The notes beneath the pieces were generated by a model. It made no database searches, had not been told where the DNA came from, and saw only the letters and a program-made list of their open reading frames with translations. Shown in pieces: positions 7,533-15,439 of a DNA stretch of 64,000 nucleotides. Both the position numbers and the translations under genes were made by a program. The DNA comes from an uncultured Eubacteriales bacterium (GTDB taxonomy: Bacteria; Bacillota; Clostridia; Oscillospirales; Acutalibacteraceae): positions 57,921 to 121,920 of the forward strand of contig CAKSST010000003.1 of NCBI GenBank assembly GCA_934489895.1. The letters are read 5' to 3'. Numbering within the stretch: the stretch's first letter is position 1; the number at the start of each line of letters is the position of its first letter.

Positions 7533-8630
7533 ATGACAGAACAGGAAAAAGAATTATTTAAAAGCTTATGCAGTTTTAAGGCAGATAGATTTGATGAGCG
7601 GTTGCTTTTAGCAGCAACACCTTCAGTTTTAGGACACTTGTTTTTTAACCGTATGCAGGCTGTGGCATATGGAACATTAGAAAAAAACGGATTACTCGGA
7701 AAAGTAAACCGTGAGTTTAGAAACTCATTGAAAATGGCTTATGATCAGAATATTGAAAAGAATCGCAGTTTTTTCTGGTGCGTACAGCAGCTTGAGAAAG
7801 TGTTGGCAAATTGCAAATGTAAATATGCAATGCTTAAGGGTGCATATCTTTGCAAGCTGTATCCTAACGGATACAGAACTTCTAATGATATTGATTTGCT
7901 TGTATGCCCTAACGATGTAACCGAAATTGGCAGTGCACTTTTGAATAACGGTTTTAAGCAGGGTAATTTGCGTAACGGAAAATTTGAGGCTGCAACACGC
8001 CGCGAGATTATTGAATCAAAAATGACACGAGGCGAAACTGTTCCGTATATCAAGGAAATTGATCTTCCCGGCATGCAGTTCTTAGAGGTTGATATTAATT
8101 TTTCCTTGGATTATAAACCTAAAGATACTGATTTACTAAAAGAAATGATTGGCAATACAAAAATAAAAGAAATCAAAAATTTCAGTGTTTGTACACTCAG
8201 GGATGACGACTTTTTTGTTCACCTGTGCAGTCATCTTCATAAGGAAGCAACAACTCTGCCATGGGTTGAGATGCAAAGAGATATGACGATGTATAAGTAT
8301 TGCGATATTTATATGCTGTTATACGATGCTGATGAAAAGCAAATAATAATTCTGTTTGACCGTGCTAAAGAGCTTGCAATGGAAAAAGTATGTGCCTTTG
8401 CGGTTTTACAGATGTCAGAGTTGTTTAAGTTTGAAAATACATACGCTGTTTCTATTGCAAAAGACATATTAAAAAATGATCCGGAGTTCATTTATACGGT
8501 TGTTTCGCCAAAAGAAAAGAAAAATTATGTGTATTTTGAAAAAGATATTTTTAAACGCTTATTTGCGGATGACCGAAAAAGGCTTTTAAGGGAGGTGAAG
8601 GACGTTGAAAAAATTACATATGAGGACTAA
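7533..8630 (+). CDS. uncharacterised nucleotidyltransferase (NTP_transf_5-like)
   Basis: 365 residues. The core reads CKYAMLKGAYLCKLYP then GYRTSNDIDLLVCP: the LKG...RxxxDIDLLV signature of the NTP_transf_5 nucleotidyltransferase family, with the paired Asp of the polymerase-beta-type active site. Later HLCSHLHKEA resembles the family's conserved His segment. Members occur in polysaccharide and peptide-natural-product loci; their substrates are mostly unknown. Its end overlaps the next gene by 26 bases, so it is in a tightly coupled operon. A distant relative closes the exopolysaccharide cluster at 57.8 kb. Confidence 0.75.
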   Translation: MTEQEKELFKSLCSFKADRFDERLLLAATPSVLGHLFFNRMQAVAYGTLEKNGLLGKVNREFRNSLKMAYDQNIEKNRSFFWCVQQLEKVLANCKCKYAMLKGAYLCKLYPNGYRTSNDIDLLVCPNDVTEIGSALLNNGFKQGNLRNGKFEAATRREIIESKMTRGETVPYIKEIDLPGMQFLEVDINFSLDYKPKDTDLLKEMIGNTKIKEIKNFSVCTLRDDDFFVHLCSHLHKEATTLPWVEMQRDMTMYKYCDIYMLLYDADEKQIIILFDRAKELAMEKVCAFAVLQMSELFKFENTYAVSIAKDILKNDPEFIYTVVSPKEKKNYVYFEKDIFKRLFADDRKRLLREVKDVEKITYED

Positions 8631-9252
8631 TAACACAAATGGCTACCTATTTACTTTTTGCGGACTTGACGGTTGCGGCAAAACCACTATGCTTACAAGA
8701 CTGAAAAATGACTTAGAAAAAGAGTATATGGTTTTTTTAACAAAACAGCCGACCAATTCGGTTCGTGAGTCGGATATTTTCAGAACCTATATGGATTCTC
8801 CGGATCATTCCGCGTATGATTACCGAAGTTTGTCTCTGCTTGCGGCAAGCGACCGTATACAACACGGCAGTAAGGCAATTGAACCGCAAATGTCTGATGG
8901 AAAGATTGTTATAAGTGACAGATATTTTTACTCTTGTCTTGCAAATCTTCGGGCACGGGATTTTAAAAAAGATAAATGGATCTATGAAATTGCGAAGTCA
9001 ATTGTAAAGCCTGATGTTGCTTTTTTCTTTGATGTTCCGGTAGAAATCGCTGTAAAGCGTGTAAGAAGCCGTGAGGCAGAAAAAAACAGGTATATAGATA
9101 TGGAACTGCAGTACAGATTGCGAGATGAATATATTGCAATCTGCAATGCAAATAACGGAATACTTATATCCACTGAAAAACCAATTGAGGAGTGCTATTC
9201 ATTAGTAAAAAACGAAGTGAATAAGGTGATGAAAAATGAAAATAGAAGATAA
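8605..9252 (+). CDS. thymidylate-kinase-like P-loop kinase
   Basis: 215 residues from TTG 8605 (GGAGGTGA seven bases upstream; overlaps the preceding gene). Walker A in FCGLDGCGKTTM, a DR-type motif in VISDRYFYSCLA and a lid-like RVRSREAEKNRY follow the dTMP-kinase layout. Its place in an operon with a carrier protein and a ligase suggests a specialised phosphorylation rather than housekeeping dTMP synthesis; that is inference. Confidence 0.75.
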   Translation: MKKLHMRTNNTNGYLFTFCGLDGCGKTTMLTRLKNDLEKEYMVFLTKQPTNSVRESDIFRTYMDSPDHSAYDYRSLSLLAASDRIQHGSKAIEPQMSDGKIVISDRYFYSCLANLRARDFKKDKWIYEIAKSIVKPDVAFFFDVPVEIAVKRVRSREAEKNRYIDMELQYRLRDEYIAICNANNGILISTEKPIEECYSLVKNEVNKVMKNENRR

Positions 9253-9481
9253 AATTAAAGACATTTTATTTAAACTCAGCGGCGAAAGAATAAAAAATAA
9301 CTCTGTTCTGCTTAAAGAAGATTTGGCTCTGGACAGTCTGTTAATGGTTACACTATTAATAGAAATAGAGGAGTGTTTTTCAATAAGACTTAAAGAATCA
9401 GATATGAATCCTTTTGAACTTAATACTGTTCAAAGCGTTATTGATATGGTTTCAAGGTATTGCAAAGATGAAAATGAATAA
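9236..9481 (+). CDS. acyl carrier protein
   Basis: 81 residues with the helix-DSL-helix signature: EDLALDSLLMVTLLIEIEE, Ser34 being the predicted 4'-phosphopantetheine attachment site. It is a free-standing carrier, not fused to a synthase module. It overlaps both neighbours. With the adjacent adenylate-forming ligase and BtrH-like protein, the simplest reading is a carrier loaded by the ligase and unloaded by the BtrH-like enzyme. Confidence 0.85.
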   Translation: MKIEDKIKDILFKLSGERIKNNSVLLKEDLALDSLLMVTLLIEIEECFSIRLKESDMNPFELNTVQSVIDMVSRYCKDENE

Positions 9482-10499
9482 GCATGTTGAATTGCCGCTT
9501 ACCGAACCTATTTACAGTACATATCATTATCAGGGACCTTGTACGGCTATAGCGGTAAAAAACCCTTCTGTTAGAAACTGGTATTTAAACCGGGTTATGA
9601 ATCTTAATTGCAACAGAAAATTTTTAACCGGATTTACGACACCTGAAATTACTGTTCTGGATTCTTCATGGACAGAAAACCCATATATAGACAAACATTG
9701 GATTTCAACACAATTTACTGACGGTTATATTAATCCTATTATCAGAAAAATGCTCGATCAAGGCTTTTATGTGGCTTTCGCCGGAATAGATGATTATTAT
9801 GTAAAGGGTAAAACCTGGTATAAGCAACGCCATTTTATTCATGACGGACTAATTTGCGGTTATGACCAAACAGATAAAACATACTGTATTTATGCTTATG
9901 ATAGTAACTGGATTTACAAAAAGTTTTGGACACCTCAAAAGTCTTTTGACGCCGGCAGAGCAGCAGTGCTGAAGAAGGATAGTTATTGTAGCATATGCGG
10001 TCTTAAAACGAGGGATGATACCATCGAATTTTCTCCAAAAACCGCTTATGACAAGCTTTGTGAGTATCTTGATTCGGATTTAGAAAAATATCGGTTTGAC
10101 GGTGAAGGCTTAGTGTACGGTATGGCAGTTCATGAATACATTGCAGAATATGTTATGCGGCTGTATAGAGAGGACATTCCCTATGAACGACTGGACCGAC
10201 GTGTTTTCAGACTTATTTGGGAGCATAAAAAGGTTATGCTTGAACGAATATTGCAGATAGAGAGAGTATTGGAACTTGGCAATGATTTCAGCAAAAAATA
10301 TAAACCGATTGTTGATGAGGCAGATACAATGCGGATGCTTTATGCAGCACATCATATGAAAAGGCGTGATTCTTTATTGCCAATTATCGCTAAAAAGCTT
10401 TTAAAGCTATCAAATAAAGAAAGAGAGCTGTTAACTGCTCTTACACAAATGATGAAAAAGGAGCTAAAAAATGAAGCTGTGGACATTCTTAAAAAATAA
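9468..10499 (+). CDS. BtrH-N-like (butirosin biosynthesis H type) acyltransferase/peptidase-fold protein
   Basis: About 343 residues. The N-terminal half has the papain-like layout of BtrH_N proteins: a Cys in YQGPCTAIAV near residue 22, then WYKQRHFIHDGLICGYDQ with a conserved His, and YAYDSNWIYKKFW. BtrH in butirosin synthesis transfers an acyl group from a carrier protein to an aminoglycoside; relatives accompany small natural-product clusters. The C-terminal half is helical and unrecognised. The start could be ATG 9468 or 9474, both overlapping the carrier-protein gene. Family call by motif; no alignment available. Confidence 0.55.
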   Translation: MKMNKHVELPLTEPIYSTYHYQGPCTAIAVKNPSVRNWYLNRVMNLNCNRKFLTGFTTPEITVLDSSWTENPYIDKHWISTQFTDGYINPIIRKMLDQGFYVAFAGIDDYYVKGKTWYKQRHFIHDGLICGYDQTDKTYCIYAYDSNWIYKKFWTPQKSFDAGRAAVLKKDSYCSICGLKTRDDTIEFSPKTAYDKLCEYLDSDLEKYRFDGEGLVYGMAVHEYIAEYVMRLYREDIPYERLDRRVFRLIWEHKKVMLERILQIERVLELGNDFSKKYKPIVDEADTMRMLYAAHHMKRRDSLLPIIAKKLLKLSNKERELLTALTQMMKKELKNEAVDILKK

Positions 10500-11835
10500 A
10501 ATTCAAAATAATTTACAGCAAAAGATTTGTGAAGACAACACTCAAATGACTTTTGAAGAATTGATTATTTATGCAGAAGAGTTTTCTAAGAACCTTAGAG
10601 ATATAAAATGCTGCGCAATTTTGTGCGAATCAGAAATGGCGGCAAGCATGGCTTTGTTAAGTTGCTTCGCTGCAGGTGTTACCGCATTACCTTTATCACG
10701 GCGATACGGAGAGCTGCACTGCAACAAAATTTTGGATGTCATAAGTCCTGATGCAGTAATTACAGACGAGGACGGACAATTTAATATTCTGCATATTACA
10801 GATGCAAAATATTTAGTACCCGAGATTCATCCTGCACTGATTATGTGTACTTCAGGCACAACCGGAGAGCCGAAGGGTGCAATGCTTACGGAAAAAAATA
10901 TTATTACAAATGTTTCAGATATTGCTGACTATTTTAACATTGACGTTAAGGATAAAATACTTATTTCAAGGCCGCTCTACCACTGTGCAGTATTAACGGG
11001 TGAGTTTTTAACATCACTTATTAAGGGGACAGAAATTCGTTTTTATTCCAAAAGTTTTAATCCCGCATTGGTTCTTAATCTTATTAGACAGTACGAAATT
11101 ACTGCTTTTTGCGGAACTCCTACATTGCTTAGTATGATGGTACGCTTTAAAAGGGGCGAAGATACACTGCAGCACATATGCATAAGCGGTGAATGTATGG
11201 ACTTTGACACGGGAATTAAAATTGCAAATGCTTTCCCAACATGTAAAATATATCACATGTACGGGCTCACAGAAGCCTGCCCCAGAGTGGCGTATTTACC
11301 GCCGGATAAATTTATGGAGTATGCTGATTGCGTGGGTGTTCCGTTAAAATCTGTATCGCTTAGAATTTTAAATTCGGACAGCAAAGCAGTAAAAGAAAAT
11401 GAAATAGGTTTACTTTGGGTTAAAGGCGACAATGTAATGTCAGGTTATTATAACAATCCGCAAAAAACTGCTGAGGTGTTAAAGGACGGATGGCTGCTCA
11501 CAGGTGATTTGGCTTTTTTTAACGAGGCGGGCTTGCTTAAAATAAAAGGCAGAAGCGATAACCTTATTATAAAGGCCGGTATGAATATATATCCGCAAGA
11601 AATAGAAAGCGTATTAAAGCTTGATCCTCGTGTGAAAGAGGTTGTTGCATGCGGTGAGTATGACGAAGAGCTCGGTATGCAGATACGGCTGACCGTTGTT
11701 GGAGATTTTTCCGATGTTTCTGAAATTAAAGAGCTTTGCAAGGCAAGTTTGCCTGCATATCAGATTCCAACGAGAATTTATTTGGCAGATGAAATTCTCA
11801 AAAACGGTTCCGGTAAAATTATAAGGGGGCGGTAA
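10471..11835 (+). CDS. AMP-forming acyl/aminoacyl ligase (ANL superfamily)
   Basis: 454 residues. Core motifs: P-loop MCTSGTTGEPKGAM, YGLTEACP, GDLAFFNEAGLLKIKGRSDN hinge region, and the C-terminal catalytic lysine segment NGSGKIIRGR. It activates a carboxylic acid as the adenylate and probably transfers it to CoA or to the adjacent carrier protein. It is slightly short, with a reduced N-terminal domain. GGAGC ribosome site; starts inside the BtrH-like gene. The substrate pocket cannot be read by eye. Confidence 0.85.
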   Translation: MKLWTFLKNKIQNNLQQKICEDNTQMTFEELIIYAEEFSKNLRDIKCCAILCESEMAASMALLSCFAAGVTALPLSRRYGELHCNKILDVISPDAVITDEDGQFNILHITDAKYLVPEIHPALIMCTSGTTGEPKGAMLTEKNIITNVSDIADYFNIDVKDKILISRPLYHCAVLTGEFLTSLIKGTEIRFYSKSFNPALVLNLIRQYEITAFCGTPTLLSMMVRFKRGEDTLQHICISGECMDFDTGIKIANAFPTCKIYHMYGLTEACPRVAYLPPDKFMEYADCVGVPLKSVSLRILNSDSKAVKENEIGLLWVKGDNVMSGYYNNPQKTAEVLKDGWLLTGDLAFFNEAGLLKIKGRSDNLIIKAGMNIYPQEIESVLKLDPRVKEVVACGEYDEELGMQIRLTVVGDFSDVSEIKELCKASLPAYQIPTRIYLADEILKNGSGKIIRGR

Positions 11836-11836
11836 A

Positions 11837-12400
11837 ATGATTGAGCGTGAAATAAAGGTAATGCTGACCGAGAAAGAATATATCAAACTTGTAACGGAAA
11901 TGTGTAAATACGATAAACCTTTGGTTCAAATTAATTATTATTTTGATACCGATGATTTGACTTTGAACAAAAAGGGTATCACATGCCGTGTTCGTTATAA
12001 AGACGGCTCATACATAGCTACTGTTAAAAAGCATAGCACTAATAATCCTAACCTTAGCACCGAGCAGAACTTGGGTGAAAGCCGAGAATATAACCCTGAT
12101 GTTTTCAATGCGTTCGGATTGCTTTGCCACGGTGGGCTTATTACAGAAAGACACACACTGTATAAGAATGATTCTTGTGAAATGGTGATTGACAGGAATA
12201 CATATCTTGAAAAGACTGATTTTGAACTTGAAATTGAATATCTTGACGGTTTTAAGGATAAAGCAGAAAAATGCCTTTGTGATATTGCTGAGTTATTGGG
12301 ATGTAATAAAGACAGAGCAAAATACGATGAGTTTTTTGCTCGCGTCCAAAAAGGGAAAACCAAATCCGAAAGGTTTTTTGAGGAGTTAATAAAAAATTGA
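11837..12400 (+). CDS. CYTH / triphosphate tunnel metalloenzyme domain protein
   Basis: 187 residues. Starts with MIEREIKV, the ExExK signature, then QINYYFDT, CRVRYKDGSYIATVK and FELEIEYLD, the alternating acidic/basic strands that line the triphosphate tunnel. Such enzymes hydrolyse or cyclise triphosphorylated compounds (thiamine triphosphate, inorganic triphosphate, ATP). It abuts the ligase by one base and closes the operon. In this context it may act on the triphosphate or pyrophosphate product of the neighbours, which is inference. Confidence 0.82.
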   Translation: MIEREIKVMLTEKEYIKLVTEMCKYDKPLVQINYYFDTDDLTLNKKGITCRVRYKDGSYIATVKKHSTNNPNLSTEQNLGESREYNPDVFNAFGLLCHGGLITERHTLYKNDSCEMVIDRNTYLEKTDFELEIEYLDGFKDKAEKCLCDIAELLGCNKDRAKYDEFFARVQKGKTKSERFFEELIKN

Positions 12401-12411
12401 AAAAACTTTTT

Positions 12412-12448
12412 AACCCTGATAGTAGTTGTCAGGGTTGATTTATATAAT
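12412..12448 (+). promoter_or_regulatory. hairpin-promoter element, copy 4 of 4
   Basis: Arms AACCCTGATA / TGTCAGGGTT (one G-T pair) with loop GTAGT, identical to copy 3, then a consensus TATAAT at 12443-12448, 11 bases after TGTCA. Downstream, GTGGTTGCTGCTGTAA resembles GTGGTTATAGCTACAA after copy 1, so similarity continues past the start site. Confidence 0.68.
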
Positions 12449-12536
12449 GTGGTTGCTGCTGTAAGAGGTCGGGACGCCGATTTCAAAATATAGTTACATT
12501 TTAATCAAAAAAATAAAATTATAGGAGTAATATAAA

Positions 12537-13211
12537 ATGAAAACTATATTCGGTGTTAGTTCAGCTACACCTATTAATAAAAAGCTGAAGAACGGTTATA
12601 CAATGTATGACTGGGTAAAAAGACAAAAATGCTTTCCAGTCTTTTGTATGAGAACACTTTGCGGCGAAGATAAAATCACTGCTGAGGAAATTGAATTTTT
12701 AAAGGCAAAGGATTGCAAAATCGGTTTGGTTATTCGCGACCTTACCGAGGCTAAAGTTTCAGGTGTAAATGGCACAGAGGATGCATTAAAAGCAGTAGAA
12801 ACTGCAAAGAAATTAGGTGTTACACAAAACGTAGGTATTGCAATATTTGCAGAAATTAAGCCTGAATGGAGTGTAAACCATAACTGGATGATTTCTTTTG
12901 CGCAGGTTGTTTCGGCAAACGGTTATGTACCCGGATTTATTGCCAATACAGACTCGTCAAAGAATTTTAACTTTGACCGACAGTGCAGTCACTATGTGCA
13001 GGCAACAAAGGTTGCAAATTACTTTGATGCAATCTTTATGGCAACCGAGCCTAAGCTTGATAGTATGCCTGAAGAATGGACTCCTTATTGTCCGTCTGCA
13101 TTACAACCTGAAGATATTTCGCTTTGGTCTTGCGGTACGACCACCTTTGACTTTATTCAGGTAGAAGACGTATATGCTAAGGACGGAAAAGTCCTTGAAA
13201 ATATGTGGTAA
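12537..13211 (+). CDS. DUF1906-like TIM-barrel glycoside-hydrolase-fold protein
   Basis: 224 residues, no signal peptide. The opening FGVSSATPINKK, the acidic VIRDLTEAKVSG and AIFAEIKPEW strands and the closing DISLWSCGTTTFDFIQVE follow the Rv2525c/GH25-like barrel (DUF1906 type), often found with phage lysins and cell-wall proteins in Firmicutes. Hydrolase activity is not assured. It is the first gene of a three-gene unit behind hairpin copy 4. The family call is tentative. Confidence 0.5.
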   Translation: MKTIFGVSSATPINKKLKNGYTMYDWVKRQKCFPVFCMRTLCGEDKITAEEIEFLKAKDCKIGLVIRDLTEAKVSGVNGTEDALKAVETAKKLGVTQNVGIAIFAEIKPEWSVNHNWMISFAQVVSANGYVPGFIANTDSSKNFNFDRQCSHYVQATKVANYFDAIFMATEPKLDSMPEEWTPYCPSALQPEDISLWSCGTTTFDFIQVEDVYAKDGKVLENMW

Positions 13212-13227
13212 AGGAGGTATAATAAAA

Positions 13228-14244
13228 ATGAACAAGAAACAGTATAATAATATAATAGAAAATACATTAAAACACGAACAAACAGACGATTCACTCAGCA
13301 CTGCAAGAGCTATATTTGATAACATGGGTGTTGCACTACCTCAGGGTGATATTAAAACCGTTTACGAAACCATAAGCACTGACAACTATATGGGTTGGAA
13401 GCCCTGCACAATGCAGGAAGCTAAAGCAGCTGCTGATAACGGCACAGCCGCAATCGGTATTACCGAAGATAGAATTGTAGTATTTTCAGCAAAAGGTGAA
13501 GAACAGCCCGTAACACAGACGGCCTCTGTAATGTCGCTTGATGAAAGCACTTCGGCTTTCGCGTTGGATGGCCTCAAGTATTATTCATATAGTTATGGAA
13601 CTACAAATATCAGCTCAATTTATTTCGCTAATGAAACTCTAGAAGTTGATGTCGGTTGGTCGGGTTATAATTCTTTAATGGGTAGCACTATGTCAACAAT
13701 ATACTGGGGAACAAGCGATTCAAGCATTGCGGAAATTGATAATTATGGATATATAACCACGCATAAATGTGGTACAGTTACTATATATGCATATACTTAT
13801 GATGGTTACAGTAGTGCCTCATTTCAATTAACAATAAATCCGTATTGTAAAAGGGTGGGGAAAACAGAAGGATTTACATGGCAAATAAATGAAGGCGGCA
13901 TAGCATCATATATAATTGATTTTAGTTTGACATGTAAAATCACTGAAGTGTATTCTAATAGAGTAAAGATTGAGAGGATTAGTGCGTTTATTCATACTGA
14001 CAAAAATGATTTTGCATTAGGTGCACCAGACCTTTCAGTCGGAACAACTACTTTAGGTAACACCGTTTTAAATATGGGTGAACAAGAATCACTTTGGTTG
14101 GATCCGGATTGGATTTGGGGTAAAGGACTTTGTACATTGAATTCATATGTTAACAAAGGAACAGTATTACACTCTATAGGTATAGCTATGTTGAATGATT
14201 CCCCTTACGGATATAGGGACATTGAATTAGAACTAACGATTTAG
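13228..14244 (+). CDS. bacterial Ig-like (BIG2) domain protein
   Basis: About 338 residues from ATG 13228, which has AAAGGAGG upstream; the earlier in-frame start has none. Residues ~50-90 (GWKPCTMQEAKAAADNG ... DRIVVFSA) resemble a segment seen in secreted clostridial proteins. A BIG2-like Ig domain follows near residues 110-205, ending SSIAEIDNYGYITTHKCGTV. The last ~130 residues are an unrecognised beta-rich domain. No signal peptide is visible, odd for an Ig-domain protein. Confidence 0.55.
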   Translation: MNKKQYNNIIENTLKHEQTDDSLSTARAIFDNMGVALPQGDIKTVYETISTDNYMGWKPCTMQEAKAAADNGTAAIGITEDRIVVFSAKGEEQPVTQTASVMSLDESTSAFALDGLKYYSYSYGTTNISSIYFANETLEVDVGWSGYNSLMGSTMSTIYWGTSDSSIAEIDNYGYITTHKCGTVTIYAYTYDGYSSASFQLTINPYCKRVGKTEGFTWQINEGGIASYIIDFSLTCKITEVYSNRVKIERISAFIHTDKNDFALGAPDLSVGTTTLGNTVLNMGEQESLWLDPDWIWGKGLCTLNSYVNKGTVLHSIGIAMLNDSPYGYRDIELELTI

Positions 14245-14255
14245 GAGAATGCTTT

Positions 14256-14915
14256 ATGAAGAACAAAATATTTCTATTTATTATTGCTTTTTTGTTTGTA
14301 ATTTTATGTGGTTGTTCATCTGATGAAAAAGAAGATGTAGCAGTTACAGTATATAATAATGATATATTAATTGCAGACATAAAAAACGAGATTGAAAACT
14401 CCAAGTTGGTTTATGAGAAAAATATTGAGCAAATTAATAATTTGAATATTAATGATGAAGAAAAAACAAAGTTGCTTGATAAAATTGGAAATCCAAAAAC
14501 TTATAGTGAGATTTTAAATGAAAAAATAGAATATTTTGTTCTTCTGCATGAATTTGAAAAAATAGGTCTAAATGCGAATTTTGAGAATTGTAAAAATGAA
14601 GCGAGAAAAGTTTTCACTGATCTGAATTCTGTTACAGAAGATGATTTTGAAAATTATCAAACGCTTTTGGCAATTAAAAATTATATGAGTGTGTATAATT
14701 TGTCGGATGAAGAATATATAGAAATTCTGGCAAATCAGTATTACGACAACGTTCGTATAAATTTGTTAAAAAAACACTTCAAAGATAATCTTTATGTACA
14801 TTCACAACTTTCTTTTGAACAGCAATATTCTAAATATGTGAAACAATTAGTAGATGATGCAAAAGTAGTTTATTATGACAATGTGACAGAGAAACATCCA
14901 CTTTCCTACTATTAA
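14256..14915 (+). CDS. lipoprotein, SurA/PrsA-N-like helical domain
   Basis: 219 residues. Signal peptide MKNKIFLFIIAFLFVILCGC with lipobox LCGC. The rest is highly helical and charged, with the layout of SurA_N/PrsA-type folding factors (NDILIADIKNEIENSK ... LNEKIEYFVLLHEFEKIGL), but no rotamase domain follows. It is 11 bases after the Ig-domain gene, so cotranscribed; it may help that protein fold outside the membrane (inference). Confidence 0.6.
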   Translation: MKNKIFLFIIAFLFVILCGCSSDEKEDVAVTVYNNDILIADIKNEIENSKLVYEKNIEQINNLNINDEEKTKLLDKIGNPKTYSEILNEKIEYFVLLHEFEKIGLNANFENCKNEARKVFTDLNSVTEDDFENYQTLLAIKNYMSVYNLSDEEYIEILANQYYDNVRINLLKKHFKDNLYVHSQLSFEQQYSKYVKQLVDDAKVVYYDNVTEKHPLSYY

Positions 14916-14946
14916 GACAGATCTTTTTAAATCATCTTTTTTAAAA

Positions 14947-14977
14947 AGGGCGGTTGGCTTTTGGCTGACCGCTCTTT
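14947..14977 (+). terminator. intrinsic terminator
   Basis: A 12-bp stem beginning AGGGCGGTTGGC, loop of about five bases, then a GACCGCTCT arm into TTT; similar in sequence to the terminator at 1700, suggesting related origin. Confidence 0.7.
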
Positions 14978-15000
14978 GCTTGAGGATATGAAGATAGTGT

Positions 15001-15170
15001 GATATAATAACTTTAAACCGACGACGGTGGAACGCCGCCGAAATGCCGCAGGCATTTGAAAACTTGCGTTTTCGTTTAAAAACATTGAATTATTAAATCT
15101 GTCGCACTGCGGTGCGACGACGGCTTTGCCGTTTCAAAGGCTGACGCCTTTAGATTTATGATATAATAAT
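15001..15170 (+). repeat. composite-hairpin repeat, copy A (MITE-like)
   Basis: About 170 bases made of successive small palindromes: CGGTGG..CGCCGCCG, AAATGCCGCAGGCATTT, GTCGCACTGCGGTGCGAC, ACGGCTTTGCCGT, AAAGGCTGACGCCTTT. Both ends carry TATAATA. A near-identical copy lies inverted at 18629-18800. No coding capacity. It abuts an Rhs remnant. Confidence 0.85.
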
Positions 15171-15290
15171 ACCAACACTTGTAAATATTTGCTTACAGGT
15201 TATGGAGACCTAGCTATCACCTATAACGCACAGGGCAACCCGATAAGTTATCTAGGTCATACGCTTACTTGGGAAAAGGGCAGAACACAG
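15171..15290 (+). pseudogene. Rhs YD-repeat remnant
   Basis: About 35 codons of one Rhs repeat: YGDLAITYNAQGNPISYLGH followed by TLTWEKGRT. It has no start, begins at the composite repeat and ends in the palindrome at 15285. It shows an Rhs gene once lay here or that Rhs pieces were scattered, as at 1-1365. Confidence 0.75.
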
Positions 15291-15316
15291 AGAACCGTTC
15301 TCTGTGTGTTTTTTAT
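15285..15316 (+). terminator. perfect palindrome with T-run (repeat copy 3)
   Basis: Arms ACACAGAGAA / TTCTCTGTGT around CCG, then GTTTTTTATT. It is the most symmetrical of the three related repeats and looks like a working intrinsic terminator at the end of the Rhs remnant. Confidence 0.65.
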
Positions 15317-15382
15317 TATAAAAACAATTTGTAATATTGAGATTAAAAGCCGATTTTGTCTAAAATCAGTCTAAAAATACTA

Positions 15383-15411
15383 TTGACTATTTTCATTTAA
15401 AATAATAAATT
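15383..15411 (+). promoter_or_regulatory. promoter for the AraC-MATE pair
   Basis: TTGACT (15383-15388), 17-bp spacer, TAAATT (15406-15411). The gene starts about 30 bases downstream. Confidence 0.5.
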
Positions 15412-15439
15412 ATTAATTGATATTATTATTTAGCGGGGA

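Noticed and set aside
15001..15170. CRISPR-like array from the run of short palindromes
   Set aside because: The palindromes differ from one another and there are no equal-length spacers or cas genes.
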